Part shown: piece after piece, positions 24,182 through 31,801 of the stretch
How the letters are laid out: every line of letters starts with the position of its first letter
Numbering within the stretch: position 1 is the stretch's first letter
Source: Terricaulis silvestris
Lineage (GTDB): Bacteria; Pseudomonadota; Alphaproteobacteria; Caulobacterales; Aquidulcibacteraceae
Assembly: GCF_009792355.1 (NCBI RefSeq)
Contig: NZ_CP047045.1
Coordinates: 1,383,501 to 1,447,500, forward strand
DNA: 64,000 nt
Reading direction: 5' to 3'
Program-made: the position numbers and the translations under genes
The notes under the pieces: generated by a model
Told to the model about the DNA's origin: nothing
Database searches by the model: none
Seen by the model: the letters and a program-made list of their open reading frames with translations, nothing else

Positions 24182-25125
24182 CAGCTCCGGAAGCGCCAAG
24201 CGGCATCCTCGCCGCGCTCGAAAGCTTCGACAAAGAACTCATCATCACGTTCGCCGTGCCCGGCTTCGTGTTGCTGATCCTGATCGAGATGGCCGTCGTG
24301 CGCATGACCCGCCACGGCCGCTACGACGTGAAGGATAGCGCCACCAGCCTGATGATGGGCTTCGGCAACCAGATCGTCGGCATCCTGTTTGGCTTCGCCG
24401 CGGTGTTGAGCCTGTTCTGGTTCTACCAGTTCCGCCTGTTCGATCTCGGCTGGACTTGGCCGGTGCTGGTCGCGTGCTTCTTCGCGGAAGACTTGGCGTA
24501 CTACGCCTTCCACCGCATCGCGCACGAGCGCCGCTTCTTCTGGGCCAGCCACATCGTCCATCACTCGTCGCAGCACTACAATCTGACCACGGCGCTGCGC
24601 CAAACCTGGACTGGCGTGCTCGGCCTCAGCTTCATTTTCTGGCTGCCGCTGGTGCTGATCGGTTTTCCGCCCGGCATGGTGCTGATGTTCCAGGGCTTCA
24701 GCCTGGTCTATCAATTCTGGATTCACACCGAGACCATCGGCCGGATGGGCCCGCTCGAATGGGTGATGAACACGCCGTCGCATCACCGCGTCCATCACGC
24801 CATCAACGCAAAGTATCTCGATGCGAATTACGCCGGCGTGCTGATCATCTGGGACCGCCTGCTCGGCACCTTCGTGCCGGAAGATGCCGAGCAGCCGCGC
24901 TACGGCATCGTCAGCCAGCTCGGCACCTTCAATCCGTTCCGCGTCGCTTTCCATGAATGGGCCGGCATCTTCCGCGACGTGGCCGGCGCGAAGTCGCCGC
25001 GCGAAGTCCTGGGCTACATGTTCGGCCCGCCGGGCTGGAGCGCGGACGGTTCGCGCAAAACCAGCGCATCAATCAAGGCGGAATGGGCGGCGCGGCAGCA
25101 AGCGGCAGCTGTTCCGGCAGAATAG
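24178..25125 (+). CDS. Sterol desaturase / fatty-acid hydroxylase family membrane enzyme
   Basis: 315 residues from GTG 24178 (AGGAG 8 nt upstream; overlaps preceding TGA). It has about five membrane spans and the three histidine clusters of the di-iron hydroxylase family: HRIAH, HHSSQHY and HHRVHH. Such enzymes hydroxylate or desaturate membrane lipids or isoprenoids using O2. The substrate cannot be told; ceramide, sterol, alkylglycerol and carotenoid relatives exist. Part of the tightly packed plus-strand run. Confidence 0.85.
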   Translation: MTAPEAPSGILAALESFDKELIITFAVPGFVLLILIEMAVVRMTRHGRYDVKDSATSLMMGFGNQIVGILFGFAAVLSLFWFYQFRLFDLGWTWPVLVACFFAEDLAYYAFHRIAHERRFFWASHIVHHSSQHYNLTTALRQTWTGVLGLSFIFWLPLVLIGFPPGMVLMFQGFSLVYQFWIHTETIGRMGPLEWVMNTPSHHRVHHAINAKYLDANYAGVLIIWDRLLGTFVPEDAEQPRYGIVSQLGTFNPFRVAFHEWAGIFRDVAGAKSPREVLGYMFGPPGWSADGSRKTSASIKAEWAARQQAAAVPAE

Positions 25126-25773
25126 ATGTACGTCCCGCACCATTTTGCGACGGATGAAGCTGACGCGCTAATCGCCCGTCTCGCGCGGCGCTGGGCCGGT
25201 GTTCTGATCACGGTGGATGCGGACGGCACGCCAACCGGCACGCACATGCCGATCCTGTGGGACGCCGAGCGCAAGATCGCCACCGGCCACATCGCGCGCC
25301 CCAATCCGCAATGGAAGCTTGGCGACGGGCGCGGATTGCTCGTGCTCAGCGGCGCCGAAGCGTACGTGACGCCGAGCTGGTATCCGTCAAAGCGCGAGAA
25401 CGGCAAGACAGTGCCGACGTGGAACTACGAAGCCGTGCACCTGAGCGGCCGCGTCGAGTGGTTCGAAGATGCAATGCGGCTCGAAGCCGTTGTCCGCGAT
25501 CTCTCGGCATTCCACGAACACGACCGCGCCGAGCCCTGGTCGATCGGCGAAGCGCCACGCGCTTATATCGACGCGCTGCTACGCGGCATCGTCGGCGTAA
25601 CGCTGCATGTGGATCGCGTCGAAGCGAAGCGGAAGCTTTCGCAGAACAAGAGCGAGCCGGATTTCAACGGTGTCGAGCGCGGCTTGGCGGCGAGCGGCGA
25701 TGCACTGGAAGGCGAAGTCGCCGCGCTGATGCGCGAGACGCGCGCCGTGAGCGACGATCCCGATGGGAATTGA
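25126..25773 (+). CDS. PaiB-like FMN-binding protein
   Basis: 215 residues. Begins MYVPHHFATDE, the typical PaiB opening, followed by GVLITVDADGTPTGTHMPI, GHIARPNPQW and the WYPSK ... VPTWNYEAVH block. This split-barrel FMN-binding family includes Bacillus PaiB, a repressor of sporulation and protease genes, although most homologues are flavin-binding proteins of unclear role. The ATG directly follows the upstream TAG (25123-25125). A following gene overlaps by 11 bp. Confidence 0.85.
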   Translation: MYVPHHFATDEADALIARLARRWAGVLITVDADGTPTGTHMPILWDAERKIATGHIARPNPQWKLGDGRGLLVLSGAEAYVTPSWYPSKRENGKTVPTWNYEAVHLSGRVEWFEDAMRLEAVVRDLSAFHEHDRAEPWSIGEAPRAYIDALLRGIVGVTLHVDRVEAKRKLSQNKSEPDFNGVERGLAASGDALEGEVAALMRETRAVSDDPDGN

Positions 25774-26281
25774 GCCGCCGATTGTCGAGCGAGAACAGGG
25801 GTTGCGATACGGCATAACCCGCGCGCTTTGTGTCATCGCGTCGCTCTCTTGGTTCGCGCTGATCGCCGCTGTCTCGGTGTTGCTGTATGCGGTGTTCATT
25901 CGTAGCAACGGTGACATTGCGGACCAGGTGAACCGGCTCTTCACGCCGATTGTCTGGTTCGGCGCTGTCATGTGGGGGTCGCAAGGACTGCTTTGGTTGT
26001 GGCGGCGTTGCGACCGATGTCGGCGGCGGCTGTTTGAAGAAGGACGGCCCAACTGGGCGCGTTGGGCGCCAGGCCTGAGCGCGTTTGATCGGAACTGGCT
26101 CAAGCGAAACGCAAGCTGGATGAACGGAGCGCCGGAGCGCGATCATAGGGCAAAGACGCTGCTGGGATCGCATCGCATGAGGGCCATTGCCGACATGGCG
26201 TTCGGCGGGCGCCTGCGCTGCCAATGGTGCGGTCACGAGGATGGCGCGACTCCCGACTACGTTGTAACCGGCTCGGAATGA
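25763..26281 (+). CDS. Membrane protein with C-terminal Cys/His cluster
   Basis: 172 residues. Two membrane helices (about 18-45 and 62-80). Downstream are cysteine pairs RRCDRCRRR and LRCQWCGHEDG, which could bind zinc. The ATG at 25763 overlaps the preceding gene by 11 bp and this stop overlaps the DUF1489 start by 4 bp, so it is translated as part of the run. The family is not recognised. Confidence 0.55.
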   Translation: MGIEPPIVEREQGLRYGITRALCVIASLSWFALIAAVSVLLYAVFIRSNGDIADQVNRLFTPIVWFGAVMWGSQGLLWLWRRCDRCRRRLFEEGRPNWARWAPGLSAFDRNWLKRNASWMNGAPERDHRAKTLLGSHRMRAIADMAFGGRLRCQWCGHEDGATPDYVVTGSE

Positions 26282-26730
26282 CCATCCACATCGTAAAGCT
26301 CTGCGTCGGCGCGGAAAGCGTCGAAGATCTGGCCGAGTGGCAAATCGGCCAGCTGAAGCGTGCGCAGAAGGCCAAAGCCAAAAGCATTCATCCGAACCAG
26401 AAGAAGCACCCCGTGTGCGGCACGCGCATGTGGCCGAAGCGTCTAGAGGACGTGCTCGCGGGCGGCTCGCTTTATTGGGTGATCAAGGGCGTCGTCAGCG
26501 TTCGTCAAACCATCGTCGCCATCGATGACGTGATCGACAATCACGGCCAACGCTGCGGCCTCTATCTCGACGCCTACCTGCAACGCACCGTCCCGCAACC
26601 GCGCCGCGCGTTCCAAGGCTGGCGCTATCTCGATCCCAAGGACGCGCCGGCGGATCTAAGCGCCGCACAAGGCGGCGCGGATTTGCCAGAGCATCTGCGG
26701 CGGCAATTGGTGGAGTTGGGGGCTTGGTGA
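26278..26730 (+). CDS. DUF1489 family protein
   Basis: 150 residues with the typical opening MTIHIVKLCVGAESVEDL and the inner blocks MWPKRLEDVLAGGSLYWVIKG and PRRAFQGWRYL. DUF1489 is nearly universal in Alphaproteobacteria and its function is unknown. ATG 26278 is chosen because it overlaps the preceding stop (ATGA) and matches the family N terminus. It ends the plus-strand run that begins with the TIR gene. Confidence 0.85.
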   Translation: MTIHIVKLCVGAESVEDLAEWQIGQLKRAQKAKAKSIHPNQKKHPVCGTRMWPKRLEDVLAGGSLYWVIKGVVSVRQTIVAIDDVIDNHGQRCGLYLDAYLQRTVPQPRRAFQGWRYLDPKDAPADLSAAQGGADLPEHLRRQLVELGAW

Positions 26731-26770
26731 GTCACTAGGTGGGCGCCAGCAGAAGTGCTATGTTGTCAGC

Positions 26771-27019
26771 ATGACGAAGCAAACCACCATCGAGTTGCCC
26801 GAACACCAGGCCTCGTTCGCCGAGGAGCGTGTGGCCGAGGGCGCTTATGGCTCTGTGAGCGAGGTGGTGCAGGCCGGTCTGCGCCTCTTGGAGGAACAGG
26901 AAGCAAAGCTGGCACAGCTTCGCGCGGCGCTCCTAGAGGGCGAGCAAAGCACAATAGTCGAAGGGTTTGACGCCGAGGCGCTGCTGTCGAAATTGCACGT
27001 CGGTCGCGCTTCGCGCTAA
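26771..27019 (+). CDS. parD: ParD-type antitoxin
   Basis: 82 residues. N-terminal ribbon-helix-helix: TTIELPEHQASFAEERVAEG then YGSVSEVVQAGLRLLEE. The C-terminal part (LEGEQSTIVEGFDAEALLSKLH) is the toxin-binding tail. It represses its own promoter and neutralises ParE. The ATG lies 40 bp after the DUF1489 stop, space for one operator. The stop TAA shares its last base with the ATG of the toxin. Confidence 0.9.
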   Translation: MTKQTTIELPEHQASFAEERVAEGAYGSVSEVVQAGLRLLEEQEAKLAQLRAALLEGEQSTIVEGFDAEALLSKLHVGRASR

Positions 27020-27318
27020 TGGCGCGCTATACGATCCGCGAACGCGCGCAAGCGGATCTTATCGACATCTGGCGCTTCACGTCTCGGCGATGGGACCTGA
27101 ATCAGGCCGATAGCTACTACCGCGAGATCATCTCGGCGCTGGAAGCCGTCGCGCAAGAGCCATCGCTCGGTCGGCCATGTGACGAAATTCGCCACGGCTA
27201 TCGCCGACACAATGTGGGATCGCATGTGGTGTTTTATCGCCTTGAGAGCGGCATCCCTGACGTCATCCGCATTTTGCATGGACGCCGGGATTTTCGTCGC
27301 CACCTACCCAAAAGCTGA
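27019..27318 (+). CDS. parE: ParE/RelE-superfamily toxin
   Basis: 99 residues: YTIRERAQADLIDIWRFTSRRW, a middle LGRPCDEIRHGYRRHNVGSHVVFYRLE and the closing VIRILHGRRDF. This is the usual ParE pattern, a gyrase poison when free of its antitoxin. Start ATG overlaps the parD stop by one base (TAATG), so expression is coupled. The 3' end overlaps the kynureninase-like gene on the other strand by 15 bp. Confidence 0.9.
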   Translation: MARYTIRERAQADLIDIWRFTSRRWDLNQADSYYREIISALEAVAQEPSLGRPCDEIRHGYRRHNVGSHVVFYRLESGIPDVIRILHGRRDFRRHLPKS

Positions 27319-28482
27319 CAGCGCGCGCTTCGCCCCCGCGCAGAACGCCGCGACATCGTCCTCGTCCTGATACAACCCAAACCCAACCCGCAGCACGTCA
27401 TCGCGCGCATCGGTGATGAGATCAGCAGCCATGAGCGTGGCCTTCCACTCAGTCGCCTTGGGGTGACGGAGCGCGATGAAGCGGGCGTTGGGGCCGTGGG
27501 CGTTGGGTTCGAGCAGCTCGGCTTCGGCGAGCACGCCCGCATCGCCGGCGCGGATCGCCTCGATCATGGCTTGACGCAACGTGGCGCACCGCGCCGCGAT
27601 CGCATCCGTCGTCAAGCCTTCGCGCGCCAGCATCGCGCGCACTGCGTTGAAGCGATAAAGCCCCGTCGGATCATACGTTGCGCCGAGAAATCGTCCACCA
27701 TCCGGCGCGTAGCCCACTTCGCCTTGCTTAGCTTCGATCGCGCCAAAGTCCGCAAACCAACCCGTGTTCTGAGGGCGCAAACCAAACCCCGGCGGCGCGT
27801 GGATGAACGCCGCGCCTTCGCCGGCCATCGCGTACTTGTAGCCGCCGCCGAGCAGGAACACGCGATCCGCCACCGCGCCGAAATCCGACGGCAGCGCCAT
27901 GAACGAGTGGTAGAGATCCACCATCGCCCACATGCCGTCCGGCGTCGCGCGATCAGCCAACTCCGACACGCCATCAAACCGCAAGCCGCTGCGAAACATC
28001 ACCGCAGAAAGGAACGCCACGTCCGGCGTCTTCTCGCGCAGCGCCGCCAGATAGCGCTCCGTGAACGTCGCAAACGGTTCGCACGCTACGACGCGCCGCT
28101 TGATGCGGCCATCTTCCTCCCAGCGCGCGCTTTGACGGCGGAAAGAATGGAATTCGCCGTCGGTTGTCAGCACATCCAACGGCGCGCGTCCGCCTTTGGC
28201 TGAAAAGAGCCGCACCAAGAGTTCATGCGTGTTCGGCGCAAAGCCAATTGTACGCGGGTCGGGCAGGTTAAGTTCGCGCGCAATGTTCTCCTGCGCGCGC
28301 GGCATCACTTCGCCGAACACCTTGTCCCATTTCTTGTCGGCCAGTACCGCCGCGTCGGTCCACGCTTCCATGTGCCCGTCGAACGAAGCATCGGGCCAAA
28401 GATGGTGCGAGTGCGCGGCGAAATGGATGCGGCCCGGTGCGGCGTCGAGCGCGCGTTTGAACAGGTGCTTGTAACTTTTCAC
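27304..28482 (-). CDS. kynU: Kynureninase-like PLP enzyme
   Basis: 392 residues of fold-type I (class V aminotransferase branch). PLP-binding Lys is K216 in GGGYKYAMAG; Asp189 and His192 (MVDLYHS) would contact the cofactor ring. Kynureninase cleaves kynurenine to anthranilate and alanine. The pairing with tryptophan dioxygenase supports the assignment; sequence-wise it is somewhat divergent, and another class V hydrolase/aminotransferase is possible. The start overlaps the kynA stop by 4 bp. Its 3' end overlaps parE. Confidence 0.78.
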   Translation of the reverse strand: MKSYKHLFKRALDAAPGRIHFAAHSHHLWPDASFDGHMEAWTDAAVLADKKWDKVFGEVMPRAQENIARELNLPDPRTIGFAPNTHELLVRLFSAKGGRAPLDVLTTDGEFHSFRRQSARWEEDGRIKRRVVACEPFATFTERYLAALREKTPDVAFLSAVMFRSGLRFDGVSELADRATPDGMWAMVDLYHSFMALPSDFGAVADRVFLLGGGYKYAMAGEGAAFIHAPPGFGLRPQNTGWFADFGAIEAKQGEVGYAPDGGRFLGATYDPTGLYRFNAVRAMLAREGLTTDAIAARCATLRQAMIEAIRAGDAGVLAEAELLEPNAHGPNARFIALRHPKATEWKATLMAADLITDARDDVLRVGFGLYQDEDDVAAFCAGAKRALSAFG

Positions 28483-29267
28483 AGCTTGGTCCGGAGCGAC
28501 CAGATCTCAGGGAAGGCGCGTCGCGTCAGCGTTTGCTGCAGGTAGCCTACGCCCTCGGTACCGCCCGAGCCGCGCTTGCGACCGATGATGCGCTCCACCG
28601 TCAGCACGTGCTTGTGCCGCCAAGTGAGAAACGCATCGTCGAGATCGATCAGCTTTTCCGCCAACTGATAGAGCGACCAGTGCTTTGCCGTGTCGCGATA
28701 CACTTCCAACCACGCAGCCTCCACCGCCTCACTCGGCTCGTAAGGCGTATGCTTCGGCCGGTTGAGCACGCTCGCCGGAATCTCGAAGCTCTTCGACAGC
28801 TGCACCAGCGCATCATCATAAAGGCTCGGCGCATTCAACGCGTCCTCAAGCATCTTGCGATCAGCGCCGCCTTCATCGTGAAACTTCAGGAACGCATCGT
28901 CCTTGATGCCAAGCTTGTATTCCAGCACGCGAAACTGCGCCGATTGAAAGCCGGAGCTCGTTCCCAACAACGCGCGGAAGTTTAGATAATCCGCCGGCGT
29001 CATCGTTGCCAGGATGTCCCAGGTATGCGTCATCACGGCTTGGATGCGCGAGACGCGCGCCAAGTGTTTATATGCGGGTTCGAGATTGCTGCTGCGCACT
29101 TCGCTCTGCGCCGCGCCCAATTCGTGGATCGCCTGCTTCATCCAGAGCTCCATGGTCTGGTGCAGGATCACGAACAGCAGTTCGTCGTGCTGGTCGGTTT
29201 GCGGGCGTTGCGCCGCCAAAATCTCGTTCAGGCGCAGGTATTGGCCGTATGTGACGCTCTCGCTCAT
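28479..29267 (-). CDS. kynA: Tryptophan 2,3-dioxygenase
   Basis: 262 residues with the family blocks VTYGQYLRLNEILAAQRP, HDELLFVILHQTMELWMKQ, QAVMTHTWDILATMTP and SSGFQSAQFRVLEYKLG, and the late GSGGTEGVGYLQQTL. The heme-iron His and the substrate-binding His/Arg are expected within HQTMELW and the following helices. It opens the indole ring of tryptophan to N-formylkynurenine. The formamidase for the next step (kynB) is not adjacent. GGAGG lies 13 nt before the ATG, a longer spacing than usual. Confidence 0.92.
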   Translation of the reverse strand: MSESVTYGQYLRLNEILAAQRPQTDQHDELLFVILHQTMELWMKQAIHELGAAQSEVRSSNLEPAYKHLARVSRIQAVMTHTWDILATMTPADYLNFRALLGTSSGFQSAQFRVLEYKLGIKDDAFLKFHDEGGADRKMLEDALNAPSLYDDALVQLSKSFEIPASVLNRPKHTPYEPSEAVEAAWLEVYRDTAKHWSLYQLAEKLIDLDDAFLTWRHKHVLTVERIIGRKRGSGGTEGVGYLQQTLTRRAFPEIWSLRTKL

Positions 29268-29440
29268 AGCTGGTCACGTTCCTCCGTTGAATCACGACCT
29301 TAGAGCAAGCCGCGACGCAGGGGAAAGCCGGGCTAAGCCATTGTGCGCGCTAGGTTCCCGCTTTTAGGGGTATGGACTGGGGCTAGGGTTTGCTAGGGAA
29401 GCCGCTGCCTGGGGGCAGAAGCCGAAGGAGGGAAATGGCG

Positions 29441-30520
29441 ATGGGTGGTGCCGTACGGATCATTCTAATCGTTCTTGTGTTGGTCTTGGTCGCCGCGGGG
29501 GCCGGATATTTCCTGGTGCCGCCGGTGGCGAGCCGTTCTCAAACACTCACAGTTGAAGCGCCGCCGGCCACCGTGCTGGCGCGTTTGTCGTCGACGCCGG
29601 TTGGCTCGACTGTTGTTGAAGGCGTGACCGTTGCCGAAGCCGCTAGTGTCGAAGGCGACACGGTGACGGCGCCGGTGACGTATGCCGGTGGCCAAACTGG
29701 CCAAGTCGTTTATCGCGTGACGCCGGAAGGCGAAGGGTCGCGCGTTGAAGTGAAGCTCGAGCAAAATCTCGGCGCCAACCCGCTGGATCGCGTCGATGCG
29801 CTCACCGGCGGCGATGTCGCGCCGCTGATCGAAGCCGCGGCTGCTGGCGTCAGCACCGATCTCGGCGCGCTGCCGAGCGCAAGCTTCGAAGGCCTGCAGT
29901 ACAACGTCGTGCAAATCGAAGCGCGGCCGTTCTTCTACATCCAGAACTGCGCGCCGACCGATGCGGAAGCGGTGACGGACGTGGTCGCGCAAAGCTTGCT
30001 CGCGCTCCGCCCGATCATGCAGCGTCAAAACCTGACGGCCACTGGTGACCCGATCGCGGTTGAGCCGCGCGTCGAGAACAACCAATATTGCTATCAGATC
30101 GGCTACCCGTACTCGGGCCGTCCGCCGCGCGTGCTTGCGGTTGGCACGGCGGGTCAAACGCCGGCCGGCCAAGCGCTCCGCGTCGTCTACAGCGGCACGG
30201 AAGATGACGTGCTGGCGCAAGTCTACAATCCGATGGACGCGCTGCTCGCAGCCGCCCACTTGGATGACCCGTCGACCACTGACGACGATTGGACCACCTA
30301 CGAGGTCTATCACGACGATCCGACCCAAGCCGGCGGTTCGCGTAGTCGTGAAGTCTTCTATGTGGCGCAGGGCGACATCTCCGCGCTGACGCGCATCGCG
30401 CCGCCGACGGAAGTCGCTGTGCCTGCCAACGTTCCGGCTGCGGCGCCAGCCGCTGATCCGGCTGTGCCCGCACCAGCCGGCACGCCTGCACCGGCAACGC
30501 CCGCACCGGCCACGCCGTAA
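29441..30520 (+). CDS. Membrane-anchored SRPBCC/GyrI-like unknown protein with Pro-Ala tail
   Basis: 359 residues from ATG 29441: GGAGGG ends 8 nt upstream; an ATG at 29435 is too close. An N-terminal membrane helix (IILIVLVLVLVAAGAGYFLV) is followed by a domain like the polyketide-cyclase/SRPBCC fold (SQTLTVEAPPATVLARLSSTP), then a second domain beginning PFFYIQNCAPTDAEAVTDVV that resembles GyrI-like ligand binding. The last 50 residues are a Pro/Ala repeat (PAPAGTPAPATPAPATP). Two domains probably face the periplasm. Function unknown. A hairpin terminator follows. Confidence 0.6.
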   Translation: MGGAVRIILIVLVLVLVAAGAGYFLVPPVASRSQTLTVEAPPATVLARLSSTPVGSTVVEGVTVAEAASVEGDTVTAPVTYAGGQTGQVVYRVTPEGEGSRVEVKLEQNLGANPLDRVDALTGGDVAPLIEAAAAGVSTDLGALPSASFEGLQYNVVQIEARPFFYIQNCAPTDAEAVTDVVAQSLLALRPIMQRQNLTATGDPIAVEPRVENNQYCYQIGYPYSGRPPRVLAVGTAGQTPAGQALRVVYSGTEDDVLAQVYNPMDALLAAAHLDDPSTTDDDWTTYEVYHDDPTQAGGSRSREVFYVAQGDISALTRIAPPTEVAVPANVPAAAPAADPAVPAPAGTPAPATPAPATP

Positions 30521-30543
30521 CGCGAAGCGTCAGACCTGAAACG

Positions 30544-30575
30544 AAGGGCCGCCGGCGAAAGCCAGCGGCCCTTTT
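30544..30575 (+). terminator. Rho-independent terminator
   Basis: Stem 30544-30552 with 30565-30573 plus inner GGC-GAAA-GCC stem, followed by TTTT. Confidence 0.85.
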
Positions 30576-30622
30576 GTTATGGGTGGGACCGAGTTCATAT
30601 CGGCATCGTGAGGGGACGACGC

Positions 30623-31300
30623 GTGCAGTTTGACGACGTGATCCTGGGGCGCCGGAGCATCCGCGGCTACAAGCCCGATCCCGTGCCCAAAGCGTTGATC
30701 GAAGAAATCATCGCCCTCGCGATGCGCGCGCCTTCGTCCATGAACACGCAGCCGTGGAATTTTTACGTCATCAGCGGTGAGCCGCTGAACCGCATCCGCA
30801 CCGGCAACACCGAGCGCATGGTGACAGGCGTCCCGCAATCGCGCGAATTCCGCATCGGTCCTCCGTTCGCCAATCAGCACCGCGAGCGCCAGATTGGCGT
30901 TGCCAAACAATTGTTCGCCGCGATGGGCATCGCGCGCGATGATACCGAGAAGCGCCAGGATTGGGTGCTGCGCGGCTTTCGACAGTTCGATGCGCCGGTG
31001 TGCGTGATCGTGACATACGACCGCGTGCTCGACGGCAGCGACGATACGCCATTCGATTGCGGCGCCGTGACCAACGCGCTGGTGAACGCAGCCTGGTCAC
31101 GCGGCCTCGGCGCCGTGATCAACAGCCAGGGCATCATGCAGTCGCCGGTCGTGCGCGAGCACGCAGGCATCGCCGACGATCAGGTCATCATGAAAAGCAT
31201 CGCGCTGGGATGGCCCGATGAGAGCTTTCCGGCAAACTCGGTCGTGTCCGAACGCAAGCGCGTAGATGAGGCGACCGTGTTTGTCGGGTTCGAGAGCTAG
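30623..31300 (+). CDS. Nitroreductase family flavoprotein
   Basis: 225 residues from GTG 30623, chosen for the AGGGGA 6 nt upstream; a GTG 15 bp earlier is possible. Family blocks: VILGRRSIRGYKPDPVP (FMN phosphate site), IALAMRAPSSMNTQPW, and late WSRGLGAVINSQGIM and IALGWPDESFPAN. FMN-dependent NAD(P)H oxidoreductases of this kind reduce nitro groups, quinones or enones. The terminal ERKRVDEATVFVGFES is typical of the branch. Likely monocistronic between a terminator and a convergent gene. Confidence 0.87.
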   Translation: MQFDDVILGRRSIRGYKPDPVPKALIEEIIALAMRAPSSMNTQPWNFYVISGEPLNRIRTGNTERMVTGVPQSREFRIGPPFANQHRERQIGVAKQLFAAMGIARDDTEKRQDWVLRGFRQFDAPVCVIVTYDRVLDGSDDTPFDCGAVTNALVNAAWSRGLGAVINSQGIMQSPVVREHAGIADDQVIMKSIALGWPDESFPANSVVSERKRVDEATVFVGFES

Positions 31301-31343
31301 TGTTCAACGGCGATCTGCCCATGGCTAACCAGGGAAAAGCACA

Positions 31344-31748
31344 TCAAGTCGCCCAGCACGCGCCATTCTGCCGAGCTTGATGCTGACGACCCAGATCGTC
31401 GGTCAACGTGACCACACATTCGAATGCATCGCCGGTCTTGTCGGTATGTTTCTGGCCGCTGAAGATCACCTGGATTTCAGCACCCTTCAGCCAAGCGCTC
31501 GGCAACAATCGCGCGGTCAGCTGTGTTGCGAGCATCTGCCGGTAGTGCTCAATCATTTCGCTGAACTTTGAACTGGCGGGCGTGATCGTTGAGTTTTTCA
31601 AATCCACGCGGAGTTCAGACACGCCCGACTTGCGCGCATGCGAGTATAGTTTGCCTAAAGCCCAATAGCTTCCAATGTCGTTGTTGCGACTGACAAACGA
31701 GCCGACCAATCCAAAGGCCGCTCCGCGAAGGTCTCTCCGTCTGGGCAT
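31344..31748 (-). CDS. Conserved hypothetical protein
   Basis: 134 residues from ATG 31748 (MPRRRDLRGAAFGLVGSFVSRNNDI), the conserved N terminus I associate with a widespread uncharacterised family; longer in-frame starts would overlap the carboxyltransferase gene. One helix YWALGKLYSHARKSG, then a strand region ending QVIFSGQ and FECVVTLTDDLGR. Ribosome-binding site weak. It lies 54 bp downstream of the carboxyltransferase gene on the same strand. Function not known. Confidence 0.55.
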   Translation of the reverse strand: MPRRRDLRGAAFGLVGSFVSRNNDIGSYWALGKLYSHARKSGVSELRVDLKNSTITPASSKFSEMIEHYRQMLATQLTARLLPSAWLKGAEIQVIFSGQKHTDKTGDAFECVVTLTDDLGRQHQARQNGACWAT

Positions 31749-31801
31749 TATCGATCGGCATCGTAGCGCCGCGCTCGACCCGCTGCCATCGGTGAAATCC
31801 G

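Noticed and set aside
20071..26730. TIR gene as part of a phage-defence island
   Set aside because: Neighbours are metabolic or conserved housekeeping (DUF1489), not restriction, Argonaute, CBASS or Thoeris-type genes, so defence is not supported.
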